The position numbers and the translations under genes are program-made. This document shows positions 1-10,505 of a stretch of 64,000 nt of DNA, one piece after another. Location: NCBI GenBank assembly GCA_036924285.1, contig JAYKYS010000009.1:18022001-18086000 (forward strand), read 5' to 3'. The notes beneath the pieces are model-generated. The model ran no database searches. It had not been told where the DNA came from and saw only the letters and a program-made list of their open reading frames with translations. Each line of letters starts with the position of its first letter. Within the stretch, counting starts at the first letter, position 1. The stretch is from Asterella californica. Its lineage: Eukaryota; Streptophyta; Marchantiopsida; Marchantiales; Aytoniaceae.

Positions 1-666
1 AATGGGTAGCCAACCCCTTGTCGTCAGAATTGCGTTCTGGTAGCTAACCCGCAATTCCCTTCTTGGCTTGAGTCTTAAGTTGTCGCTAGAACACTTAGAA
101 AATTCCAACTAGTCTCAGGAAAAGCCTTACCTTTTTGGCTTACCCTAAACAAAACTAGTTGGCAACTTCTAAACATTCTACTTAAGACTCTAACTTGCTA
201 ACTATAAGTATTCACACCTACTTACAAGGTCCCCCGAAACCCACTTTCCGGTCGCAATCTGATTTGACTTAGACGCGCGACTAAGTTTACTTTGCAGTTA
301 GAAAATCGCAAAGCAAGATCACCCCAAGCCCCAAGACAAGTATGAAAGTTCATACTTGCTTTGCCAACGCTACGGCAAACCTAAGTCTTGACATCAAGAC
401 TTAGTCTTGATTTAGATGCTTATCCAAACCAGCTCGCTTCCTTTGAGTGTGCTTCGTTCCTCCTCTTGACAACATCCTAGGCATATGATCAGAACTAGTC
501 ATAGCCATGCACTACCAATACACTTAGACAATTTTCAAGAAACAAAATCTTTATTTCCAAACACAAGTCAAAGCTACAAAGTCCATCGGTCCAAATCGCC
601 TCAAGTTGCTACTCGTATGGTTCGTCGTTTCTTCACCCCTCGCTGGAAGGAGATGTCCTCATCTTG
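1..666 (-). other. Non-coding tail downstream of the element C chromodomain
   Basis: Read on the minus strand, this follows the stop of the chromodomain frame of element C. A purine-rich stretch near 630-640 could be a polypurine tract, and an AATAAA lies further on at about 550-556. I could not match it to the C 5' LTR at 27714-28843, so I cannot say that it is the 3' LTR. It may be a 3' spacer with the LTR outside the window. No convincing coding frame is present. Confidence 0.4.
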
Positions 667-986
667 CTAACGCCCTTGTTGTCCTTGTCTCCGCTTGAAG
701 AGGTCCAATGCTTCGCTCGCATGTGCGAGATCTTCCTCTGGCACCCAAGTTGCTTCTTTCAAATGGTAACCACGCCATTTGACCAAGTACTCCATCCGGT
801 TTGATTTGCGCCGAGATCGCAAAATGGACTCCACCTCATATTCTGCTTCGCCTTGCACGACATCAGGTTGAGGCCTAAGAACCTGTTTGCGCTCCGGTCA
901 CAAATCATCCTTGAAGTGTTTCTTTAATAAAGAAACATGGAAAGTCGGATGCAACTGCCACTCGCGAGGAAGGTCTAAGGTATAGA
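667..986 (-). pseudogene. Element C integrase tail and chromodomain, cut off from the rest of pol by element B
   Basis: Reading from 986 down to 667, the frame first gives the end of a Ty3-type integrase, with the usual FHVSLLKK motif, and a stop soon after. It then gives a chromodomain of about 50 residues (EYLVKWRGY, then ATWVPEEDL), with the aromatic and acidic residues typical of chromodomains that direct chromovirus integration to modified histones. The frame closes at 667. The upstream part of the same integrase lies 22 kb away, ending at 23339. The break is exactly at the ATAGA target duplication of element B. A stop between the integrase tail and the chromodomain suggests prior decay. 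Assignment as a chromovirus is firm; function is lost. Confidence 0.85.
982..986. repeat. Left target-site duplication of element B (ATAGA)
   Basis: ATAGA directly precedes the 5' LTR and is repeated at 23339-23343 directly after the 3' LTR. Removing B and one copy restores the reading of the element C integrase. Confidence 0.93.
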
Positions 987-1555
987 TGTGAAGCCTTGGT
1001 TTTTCATTTTTGTTAATTAATTGCTTAGTTGTAAAGTAAATAAGAAGAATAGATGATAGAAGATAAACGATATGAGTAGAATAATGTTAATTAGAAGTTT
1101 AGGGAAGAATCCCAGTTCTGGAGGAATTTATCGAATCTATGAAGACATTGAAAGATGATTTTCTCATAGATGAGTTCCTCGGGCGAAGAGCTTTCTAACG
1201 ATATGTTGTGCGAGGCAATCGGAGACCGAACGACGAAGTTACAGTCGACTGAAGAATGACAGTCGTCAAGAGGAAAAAAACCTAACTTCAGCACGTGCAG
1301 GAAAGCCTATCGCGGGATATAAGCAAGGTAACAAGTTGTTTACTTTACTGTTTTACTATTCCCAGAGCGAGCGATAGCAGGGCGCAGAGAGCCGCATTTA
1401 CCGAACGCCGAAGTACATCAGTTACGGGCGAGGAAGCCAATTCGCGAGTGATTGGCGAGGAAGCCAATTTGCGAAGAAGTACATCAGTTACGGGCGAGGA
1501 AAGGATTGCAGCGAGGAATCCGTTTGTAGCGAAGATCGTTGCAGTGATCCTAGGG

Positions 1556-3034
1556 ATGCGCGGGATGCAGACGACTAAGGCGCCGAGGCTCCGAGCCTTT
1601 GAAGTTAATCGACTAGCTCTTCGCCGCTATGACAAGGACCTCGAGGAAATGGGGTTATCGTTCCTCTTGCTTCCTTGGTGGGGGATGGTTTCCTCCAAAT
1701 TGGTGCATGAGTTGAAGATGTGCAAACAACATCCGGCCGATGATCACTATGGGCGACCCTGTAACTGGACCGAAGCTCACTGGACCAGTGTCTTGGGAAT
1801 CGACGATGCGGGACGAGAAGGTGATCTTCTTTTTGACACCATAGCTGCCGCTGCTTCGCCCGAAGCAGTGAAGACCTTCCCGAATCTGTTCAAGGAATTA
1901 CCTCTAGGGAGGAACGGTTACCGGACAAGCGATTACTGCGATCCGAAGAAGAGAGAAGTAGCCGATGCGATTATGGCGATCTTCAGGCCACGAAGAACGA
2001 CATACATGTCGAACTGGCAAATCAACTTCATCGAGCAGCTCTTCGCCGGACGAAGAGCACATTGGGCGAGGATCATCCACCGACATGTGTTGAAGCTTTG
2101 GAACAAGAACGACTTGGCGTACATAGGACCCTTTGTATCGGTGTTCTATATGGGGATGGGGTTGCTATCTGAGGCACAACAGACGAAGTTAGATTTTACC
2201 GCAATTGCCGAGGATGAAGAATTTCAAGTAGTGCAGACTCCAGCCCGAGACGCGCAACTTGAGAAGCTCTTCGATGAAATTGAGGCCGAGGAAGCAGCGC
2301 CCGAAGTAGCGACCGAAGTAGCGGCTGATACTACACCGAGGCAGGAGGCATCGACTTCAACACCAGCTGCAGAGAAGACGCCCGAAGCAGTTACTCCGGC
2401 CGAAGACGAAGATGTAGTCGAGGTATCTCCTCCGATTCGCAGGAGTGGAAGGAAGAAACCTCTGGAAGAGACGCCGAGGTCTGTGCAGAAGTCTCGGAAG
2501 AAGATGAAGATGACGAAGACGGTTCGGACCGATGATGAAGCAGTTGAAGAGGCGACCGAGGAAGCCGAGGAAGGGAGTACTCCTCAAATGGAGAAGGACG
2601 TTGCCACTACACCGAAGAGCGCTGTTTCTCCATCGACAGTTGGTGAGATCGAACGATTAGCTTCTTCGGCGGATTACCTCAGGGATGTAGTCGTACCGCT
2701 ACTGCACAGCTTGGAAGCGAACCGCGGGACCTACGAGGAAGTTGTCGGTAGGAAGCTGAACCTGGCAGAGTTAGTGCATACGATGCACTTCGGCCGAGGT
2801 AACTGGAAGGAAGAGAAGGAGAATCTGAGAGCTGCACTTCGCATGGCCCAGAAGGAGGCGCAGACGAGGACCGATGAACTGAAGAGTGTGGCATCAGAGA
2901 AGGAGGAACTTCTTCGGCAGAAGATTGATCGCGACAACGAGCATGAGAAGGTTCTGTCTTTGACGAAGAAGGAGTTGGACGAGGTACGACTTCAACGGGA
3001 TAGGAACCTGGATGTTGTCGCGGAGATGACGTAG
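1556..3034 (+). CDS. U3-encoded protein of element B (5' LTR copy)
   Basis: The first ATG in this frame is at 1556; the frame is open upstream to 1295 but has no ATG there. The 492-codon product has an N-terminal globular part (GLSFLLLPWW, then GRPCNWTEAHW at 1751-1783, GRNGY at 1907 followed by DPKKR), a Glu/Thr/Pro-rich linker with a basic RRSGRKKP patch, and a Lys/Glu-rich coiled coil. After the TAG at 3032 the same frame stays open to 3397, adding about 120 helical residues, so the ancestral protein was probably near 613 residues. Both LTRs share this TAG, so it predates insertion. The same protein family occurs in the LTRs of family E. I see no transmembrane segment. Function unknown; the helical domain faintly recalls families annotated as putative plant transposon protein. 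Confidence 0.75.
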   Translation: MRGMQTTKAPRLRAFEVNRLALRRYDKDLEEMGLSFLLLPWWGMVSSKLVHELKMCKQHPADDHYGRPCNWTEAHWTSVLGIDDAGREGDLLFDTIAAAASPEAVKTFPNLFKELPLGRNGYRTSDYCDPKKREVADAIMAIFRPRRTTYMSNWQINFIEQLFAGRRAHWARIIHRHVLKLWNKNDLAYIGPFVSVFYMGMGLLSEAQQTKLDFTAIAEDEEFQVVQTPARDAQLEKLFDEIEAEEAAPEVATEVAADTTPRQEASTSTPAAEKTPEAVTPAEDEDVVEVSPPIRRSGRKKPLEETPRSVQKSRKKMKMTKTVRTDDEAVEEATEEAEEGSTPQMEKDVATTPKSAVSPSTVGEIERLASSADYLRDVVVPLLHSLEANRGTYEEVVGRKLNLAELVHTMHFGRGNWKEEKENLRAALRMAQKEAQTRTDELKSVASEKEELLRQKIDRDNEHEKVLSLTKKELDEVRLQRDRNLDVVAEMT

Positions 3035-3428
3035 GAGATCGAAGATCTGAAGCGACGCACAATCAAGGCCGAGGAGCTAAGTGCTCAACTTCGGAGTAGG
3101 GTCGAGCCGGTGCTGAAGAACTACTTCGCCGTTGAGCTGGATACCGAAGAAGTGGGATTTCTTCGCCAGGTTAGAGAGGAGTTCTTAGCTGCAGATGCGG
3201 AGGGTACTTCAGCTAGGAACCGGGTAGCTAGGTTAGGACAGCGAGTAGTTAGAGAGCTTAGGGAGGTTAGAGCAACCGTAGAGTTCTCAGTTTGTGAGAT
3301 AGGTAGAGAGTTAGCGATAGAAAGCGGTGTCGTTCCTGGTGTCGTTTCGGACACAGGACCTTCATCCGACGGTCCAGAAGTACGCCCGACTTCTTAGGAA
3401 GAAGATCCGTCATCTTCGGGAAAATCTG

Positions 3429-3435
3429 TATATAA
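3429..3435 (+). promoter_or_regulatory. TATA box of the element B LTR
   Basis: TATATAA lies downstream of the U3 protein frame and about 620 bp before AATAAA, which is the expected order for U3-R. The same box is at 22584-22590 in the 3' LTR. Confidence 0.65.
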
Positions 3436-4051
3436 GCGTTGTGTTGTTCGTATTCAGGACCTCTATGTGTTTTATCATTCTTGAGTTTTCTATTTCCTGA
3501 GTTTACGGAGCCATTGAGTGTTTTATCTTCTTCGAAAGATTTACCTACGAAGTATCGTAGTTTGCTGTGGTAGGAATTAGTCTGGGTGCCGAAGAATTTG
3601 CTGTTGACATTTGAAATCAGAGTAGAACGTTTACGGCGAAGACTGAGAATAGACCAGCATCTGCGGAGTTAGTTTCCTACGAAGACGTTCTTGGGCGAAG
3701 TTGAATTCGGAAGAAGTTGTTCTTTGGTGGAACACTTAGGAAGAAGTTCAATCTAGTTCTTCGGCGGAAGAAGAGTCTTCTTTGCCAGAGTTTTCCGAGA
3801 GCAGTAATAGTGAAAGTAACTTAGTGTGAAGATACTTAGCGTTTATGGTGTTAGAGGCTACTTAGTAGCACTTCAGCAGTACTTCCTCGTGTGACATTTC
3901 CGTCCGTGGCTCTGTTTCTCTGTTGTTTATCTGTTTCTTGAGGTCCATGACCTGTTCAGTACCTGTTATGTTTATTTGTCAGGATTGTCAACTCTGTCTT
4001 GTTGGATAGATCTGAGTTTGATCTCTACCGGGACTGATTTCTGCCCGTGAG

Positions 4052-4057
4052 AATAAA
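4052..4057 (+). promoter_or_regulatory. Polyadenylation signal in the element B LTR
   Basis: AATAAA, 127 bases before the LTR end. The 3' LTR copy, at 23207-23212, would be the working one. Confidence 0.5.
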
Positions 4058-4204
4058 AGACAACTATAAAGAATCACCTTTGTCACGTGTTTACTACTTT
4101 TGGATGATCTTTACTTGCATCTCTGTGGGTTCGATCCTTAAATTACTACTTTCGAGCATCTTTTGGTTTTCTTGTGTGTTACATATAGAAGACTGAATAA
4201 ATTT

Positions 4205-4222
4205 TGGCGCCGCTGCCGGGGA
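4205..4222 (+). other. Primer binding site of element B, complementary to tRNA-Asp
   Basis: TGGCGCCGCTGCCGGGGA is the complement of the 3' end of plant tRNA-Asp(GUC), with one difference from the angiosperm form as I know it. It lies 21 bases after the LTR. The same site follows the family E LTR at 51358. Its last bases are shared with the start of the inserted A block. Confidence 0.85.
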
Positions 4223-6983
4223 AGTAGGTGTTTGAGATGTTGTCCGTCACCACCGTAACCTCACTCGGCAGGAGGTAGTGCTCCCACCGTTTGAGACACC
4301 AGATGACTGCCAACATCTCCTGTTCGTGTGTCTCCCATCGGGCTTCCTGTTCGGACAATCGATGGCTCTCAAACGCCACGGGATGATCCCCTTGAATGAG
4401 GACTCCCCCTATGGCTAATTTGGAGGCATCCGTATGTATCTCGAATGGTTTTCCCAAGTCAGGGAGTACTAGGACAGGTGCTTCCGTAAGAGCCTTCTTA
4501 AGTGCCTCAAAGGCCTTTTGCTGGGGCAACTTCCACTCAAAAGTTCTCTTGGCATCTCGGAGCAAGTCAAAAATAGGAGAAGCTAAGTGCCCGAAGCCCC
4601 TTATGAACTTCCGAAAGTACGAGGCTAATCCCAGGAATGACCTCACCTCCGAAACCGTCTTCGGGATGGGCCAGTGCTGGATTGCTTGCACCTTACGTTT
4701 GTTTATGTGCACCCCGGTCCGGTCAATCAAGCAACCCAGAAAGACTACGCTTTCCTGACCGAAGGAGCACTTGGAGGCTTTCAGCACTAACTTCTCTTTC
4801 TCTAATTTGCGGAACACGGCCTCTACGTCTGCCAGATGCTTTCCCCATGTAGGTGAGTAGACTATGATGTCATCCAGGTAGACAACAACCGAATCATCCA
4901 GTTGGTCACGTAGGATGTCATTCATCAACCTACAAAAGGTCGCAGGGGCATTCGAGAGTCCGAAAGGGAGTACGGTGTACTCGTAGAGTCCGTACCGAGT
5001 TATAATGGCGGTTTTCTCTTCATCCCCTTCCGCTATTCGGATCTGGTGGTACCCTGAGCGCAGGTCCAATTTGGTGAAGAACCGGCCTTTCACCAAACGG
5101 TCCATGGTCTCATCCATCAATGGAATTGGGTACTTATTTTTGATAGTCACCTTGTTTAAGGCGCGGTAATCTCCACACAATCGGAGTGTACCCTCCTTCT
5201 TGGAGACAAACATAATTGGGGTAGCATACGGGGAACAACTTGGCCGCAAAATCCCTTGTTCCACCATTTCCCCCAACTGTGCCTTAAGTTCTTGCAACAG
5301 GTTGAGGGGCATCCTTCGGCACCGTCCAACTGGTGGCGCGGAGCCGGGGATAAGGTCGATCTTGTGATCGATCGCCCGTCTTGGTGGTAATACGTTGGGA
5401 AGTGTTTCCGGGAGAAGGTGTGAATACCTAGTTAAAAGCTGTTGCATCTCTTTGCGGATGGGGAGTTGAGACACTCTGTCTTCCTCGTCCACCTCCTCCA
5501 GGGTTTTGTCCGGGAGGACCATCCAGGCCTCCTCGGCTCCCTTCATAGATTTCTTAAACTGTCGGGCGGTACATACCATGTATGCCACCCGACAGGACCG
5601 GTATTGCGGTTCAGTAGCCTTCTGGGGCTTTAGGTCTATCTCTAGACTTGTGTGATAGTCGATTCCTCTAGGATCCTTCAACCAGAGGTGGCCTCTGGTC
5701 AGGTCGATGCATGCATGATTCTGACTTAACCAAGCCCAGGATAGAATCCCGTCGGTTTTAGCTAATGGCATGACCAAGAAATCGTGGGCTCGGGTGATGC
5801 CGGCACACTCCACAGATAACTGAGTTATCATGTGAGTGACCTGGGATGTTCCTTGCACAAACCTAACAACTAGGGGCGCAGCAAGCTTCTTCGGAATCAA
5901 ATGCAACTCAAGTACTTTGCGAGAAGACAATACACTCACATCCGCCCCCGTGTCTACTAACATGCGAACATCCTGCCCCTTTATCCCAACTTGTACCCAA
6001 GGCAAACATGCTGGCTGTTCAGTGTTACCTCTTTCTGCATTCGGAGGATTCTCCCGGATTGGCGCCTCGGCATGGTTCACCTCGAACTCGGGATGCTCCA
6101 GGGCGGGTTCCTCAGCAATAGCCGCCCTCATGTTAGGCGCACCCATCCGGGCTGGGCACTCCCTCGCGAAGTGTCCTGGTCGGCCGCAGTGGTAGCAGCC
6201 ATCTCCTCGGGGCGCGGCGGCTGCAAACGGCGCATTCGGTCTCGGCGGGCCCCTATGGGGTCCTCCGCCCTGTCCCCTCCTTGGTCTCTGGTTCCCGCGG
6301 GTGGCTCCTCCTCCTTGCTGTCGGCGTTCAGGCGGGCGCTGTCCTCCGGTCGATGGTCCTCGGTCGGGCGCTTGGGGCGGTGGTGGTCGCGGTCCACCCG
6401 AGCCTCCGACAGGGTTGTAGGACCTCCGGCCCTTGCTGTTGGAGCCTCCGCGGAATTTCCGAAAGGGTCGAGACTCTCTCGGCTTCTCCCCGGTTCTTCC
6501 CTTCTGTCGATCGGCCTCCAGCAACTCCAGGTGGGCGCATACATCCTCTAGAGGCTTGTCCCACCCGAACCTGGTCATTTCGTAACTGTACCACCCTTGG
6601 AGACCTCGGTGGAAGAGGTACTTCTTCTCGTTGGCGTCGGTAAGGGCCAACGCATTCCACAAGTGGCCGAACTTCTGGCTATACTCCCGGATGCCTCCCG
6701 TTTGTTTCAACCCGTCCATCTCCTGACGGTAATGGCTGTATTCGTTGCGGGGAACTAGGTAAGTGCGGAGCCGGTCCCGGAGCTCCTCCCAAGTACTGAG
6801 CTCGGGACGCCCTTCATTGATCCGCTCCCGTTGGTAGTTTGTAAGCCATTTCAAGGCGTCTCCCCTAAGTCGACTCACCGCATAGGCAAACCGACCTCGT
6901 TTGGAGTAGTGACTCAAGAAATTGTCCATCGATGCCACCCAAAGCTCGAACTTGGAGAGTGACGGCTCCCCATAGTATTCTTG
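4220..6983 (-). repeat. Left arm of the A palindrome (2764 bp)
   Basis: This is the reverse complement of 7742-10505 at equal length, with only scattered substitutions. The arms are separated by 758 bases holding the gag N-terminus, leader, primer site and LTR end. Confidence 0.92.
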
Positions 6984-7538
6984 CGGCTTTTCGGGGGATG
7001 GTGCCCTCCGGTGACGTTTCCTCCCTCTCGATCGACGGCCACTCAGTCCGCTGTCTGTGCTAGATTCACCCGGACTCGAACTGCTCGAGTTACTGGACCC
7101 TCCATCGGGGCCACCAGCGCTAGGTGCGCTCGGACCAGCGCGCTGCGGCTCCGGGCCCGTTGCTCCCGCAGGCTGATCTGCGGGCGCGGTCGTTTGTGCA
7201 GGCGTCGGGGGTGGTGCCGGTACAGTCGGATCGGGTGACGGCGCTGGGGGAGTTCCGGCAACTCCGAACCTGGCTCGCAGGTTTCGCAGGAACACTTCCA
7301 CGTCTTGGAGTGTCTGCCTGACTTCAGCACTTGTCGGCGGCGTCGCCGACGTTGGATCCCTGGCTGGCGGTTCGGCCGGACTGGAAGACGACCCGGCACC
7401 AGAGGCTCCCGAAGCGGCGGGTTGGGGTCCATAACCAGACGGCGTATGGGACGCTATCGGTTCTGGAAACGGTGGGTTCGAAGGTGGCGGTCGAGACGGC
7501 CCTGCCCCGGACTGTACTCTCCCGCGCCGCGGTGGCAT
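4220..7538 (-). pseudogene. Element A gag-pol, minus copy, truncated in RNaseH
   Basis: The gag start ATG is at 7538-7536 (MPPRRGRVQ). A proline-rich N-terminus of about 180 residues is followed by the gag domain (YYGEPSLSKFELWV), a CCHC knuckle ([14 protein letters not shown]), an aspartic protease (DTGADVS), and RT with YLDD. The RNaseH starts (HTDASKLAIGG) and breaks at VVTDNISNTYF, where the sequence runs into the B primer site. No stop or frameshift interrupts the frame before that point, so this arm is better preserved than the plus copy, including a TGG codon where the plus copy has TGA. Everything after the early RNaseH is missing, so it cannot be functional alone. Confidence 0.9.
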
Positions 7539-7662
7539 TGGCTCGGTTCCCCAACCTCGTGCGACTGTGCGACGATCCCGTATGGATGTCCAGGCGTCGT
7601 AGCTCGAACGACTGTAACTCCTGCAGCGATTCGACTTGTGCGTGGTAAGGCTCACGACCAGA

Positions 7663-7744
7663 GCTCTGATACCATCTGACGCGGATCCCGGGTCTGGATG
7701 CGGCGTCGCGGGTGCCCTCGGCGGAAAACACCGAAAATTCACAA
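7663..7744 (-). repeat. Initiator-Met primer site and 3' end of an A LTR (minus copy)
   Basis: On the minus strand, TGGTATCAGAGC (7674-7663) is the canonical plant tRNA-iMet primer site. It is preceded by the last 68 bases of the A LTR (7744-7677), which match 13740-13807. The rest of this LTR is missing; the next base belongs to the plus-strand gag. Confidence 0.9.
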
Positions 7745-10505
7745 GAATACTATGGGGAGCCGTCACTCCCCAAGTTCGAGCTTTGGGTGGCATCGATGGA
7801 CAATTTCTTGAGTCACTACTCCAAACGAGGTCGGTTTGCCTATGCGGTGAGTCGACTTAGGGGAGACACCTTGAAATGGCTTACAAACTACCAACGGGAG
7901 CGGATCAATGAAGGGCGTCCCGAGCTCAGTACTTGGGAGGAGCTCCGGGACCGGCTCCGCACTTACCTAGTTCCCCGCAACGAATACAGCCATTACCGTC
8001 AGGAGATGGACGGGTTGAAACAAACGGGAGGCATCCGGGAGTATAGCCAGAAGTTCGGCCACTTGTGGAATGCGTTGGCCCTTACCGACGCCAACGAGAA
8101 GAAGTACCTCTTCCACCGAGGTCTCCAAGGGTGGTACAGTTACGAAATGACCAGGTTCGGGTGGGACAAGCCTCTAGAGGATGTATGCGCCCACCTGGAG
8201 TTGCTGGAGGCCGATCGACAGAAGGGAAGAACCGGGGAGAAGCCGAGAGAGTCTCGACCCTTTCGGAAATTCCGCGGAGGCTCCAACAGCAAGGGCCGGA
8301 GGTCCTACAACCCTGTCGGAGGCTCGGGTGGACCGCGACCACCACCGCCCCAAGCGCCCGGCCGAGGACCATCGACCGGAGGACAGCGCCCGCCTGAACG
8401 CCGACAGCAAGGAGGAGGAGCCACCCGCGGGAACCAGAGACCAAGGAGGGGACAGGGCGGAGGACCCCATAGGGGCCCGCCGAGACCGAATGCGCCGTTT
8501 GCAGCCGCCGCGCCCCGAGGAGATGGCTGCTACCACTGCGGCCGACCAGGACACTTCGCGAGGGAGTGCCCAGCCCGGATGGGTGCGCCTAACATGAGGG
8601 CGGCTATTGCTGAGGAACCCGCCCTGGAGCATCCCGAGTTCGAGGTGAACCATGCCGAGGCGCCAATCCGGGAGAATCCTCCGAATGCAGAAAGAGGTAA
8701 CACTGAACAGCCAGCATGTTTGCCTTGGGTACAAGTTGGGATAAAGGGGCAGGATGTTCGCATGTTAGTAGACACGGGGGCGGATGTGAGTGTATTGTCT
8801 TCTCGCAAAGTACTTGAGTTGCATTTGATTCCGAAGAAGCTTGCTGCGCCCCTAGTTGTTAGGTTTGTGCAAGGAACATCCCAGGTCACTCACATGATAA
8901 CTCAGTTATCTGTGGAGTGTGCCGGCATCACCCGAGCCCACGATTTCTTGGTCATGCCATTAGCTAAAACCGACGGGATTCTATCCTGGGCTTGGTTAAG
9001 TCAGAATCATGCATGCATCGACCTGACCAGAGGCCACCTCTGGTTGAAGGATCCTAGAGGAATCGACTATCACACAAGTCTAGAGATAGACCTAAAGCCC
9101 CAGAAGGCTACTGAACCGCAATACCGGTCCTGTCGGGTGGCATACATGGTATGTACCGCCCGACAGTTTAAGAAATCTATGAAGGGAGCCGAGGAGGCCT
9201 GGATGGTCCTCCCGGACAAAACCCTGGAGGAGGTGGACGAGGAAGACAGAGTGTCTCAACTCCCCATCCGCAAAGAGATGCAACAGCTTTTAACTAGGTA
9301 TTCACACCTTCTCCCGGAAACACTTCCCAACGTATTACCACCAAGACGGGCGATCGATCACAAGATCGACCTTATCCCCGGCTCCGCGCCACCAGTTGGA
9401 CGGTGCCGAAGGATGCCCCTCAACCTGTTGCAAGAACTTAAGGCACAGTTGGGGGAAATGGTGGAACAAGGGATTTTGCGGCCAAGTTGTTCCCCGTATG
9501 CTACCCCAATTATGTTTGTCTCCAAGAAGGAGGGTACACTCCGATTGTGTGGAGATTACCGCGCCTTAAACAAGGTGACTATCAAAAATAAGTACCCAAT
9601 TCCGTTGATGGATGAGACCATGGACCGTTTGGTGAAAGGCCGGTTCTTCACCAAATTGGACCTGCGCTCAGGGTACCACCAGATCCGAATAGCGGAAGGG
9701 GATGAAGAGAAAACCGCCATCATAACTCGGTACGGACTCTACGAGTACACCGTACTCCCTTTCGGACTCTCGAATGCCCCTGCGACCTTTTGTAGGTTGA
9801 TGAATGACATCCTACGTGACCAACTGGATGATTCGGTTGTTGTCTACCTGGATGACATCATAGTCTACTCACCTACATGAGGAAAGCATCTGGCAGACGT
9901 AGAGGCCGTGTTCCGCAAACTAGAGAAAGAGAAGTTGGTGCTGAAAGCCTCAAAGTGCTCCTTCGGTCAAGAAAGCGTAGTCTTTCTGGGTTGCTTGATC
10001 GACCGGACCGGGGTACACATAAACAAACGTAAGGTACAGGCAATCCAGCACTGGCCCACCCCGAAAACGGTTTCGGAGGTGAGGTCATTCCTGGGATTGG
10101 CCTCGTACTTTCGGAAGTTCATAAGGGGCTTCGGGCACTTAGCCTCTCCCATTTTTGACTTGCTTAGAGATGCCAAGAGAAATTTTGAGTGGAAGTTGCC
10201 CCAGCAAAAGGCCTTCGAGGCACTTAAGAAGGCCCTTACGGAAGCGCCTGTTCTAGTGCTCCCCGACTTGGGAAAACCATTCGAGATACATACGGATGCC
10301 TCCAAATTGGCCATAGGGGGAGTTCTCATTCAAGGGGATCACCCCGTGGCCTTTGAGAGTCACCGATTGTCCGAACAGGAAGCTCGATGGGAGACACACG
10401 AACAGGAAATGTTGGCAGTCATCTGGTGTCTCAAGCGGTGGGAGCACTATCTCCTACCGAGTGAGGTTACGGTGGTGACAGACAACATTTCGAATACATA
10501 CTTCC
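7742..10505 (+). repeat. Right arm of the A palindrome (2764 bp)
   Basis: Inverted partner of 4220-6983. It starts inside gag, at the CAA shared with the truncated LTR. Confidence 0.92.

Larger units (their letters stand above)
987..4183 (+). repeat. 5' LTR of element B (3197 bp)
   Basis: It starts TGTGAAGCC and ends TGTTACA, and matches 20142-23338 base for base at constant offset 19155 apart from about a dozen substitutions. A TATA box at 3429 and AATAAA at 4052 imply a U3 of about 2.47 kb, holding the protein frame, and an R-U5 of about 0.7 kb. Near the start of the frame, 1411-1435 is repeated at 1477-1501. Confidence 0.95.

Noticed and set aside
1..660. 3' LTR of element C
   Set aside because: I could not find the TGTCGCGCC start or any long match to 27714-28843; left as unassigned tail.
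1295..1555. Extending the U3 protein upstream of 1556
   Set aside because: The frame is open but has no ATG, and the segment is made of short repeats; only a GTG lies at 1295.
3032..3034. The TAG in the U3 gene as a readthrough site like that of gag-pol
   Set aside because: The following codons GAG ATC do not fit CARYYA or other strong contexts known to me.
6128..7432. Several frames of 60-190 codons on both strands over the A gag (and mirrored at 8065-8734)
   Set aside because: They are other-frame shadows of the GC-rich, Pro/Arg-rich gag; they recur in mirror image because of the palindrome and have no family motifs.
4179..7793. A single 1204-codon minus-strand frame as one intact gene
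   Set aside because: Its first 85 codons are opposite-strand gag and LTR sequence with no ATG-based start, and its last codons run into the B primer site and LTR. The real gag start is at 7538.
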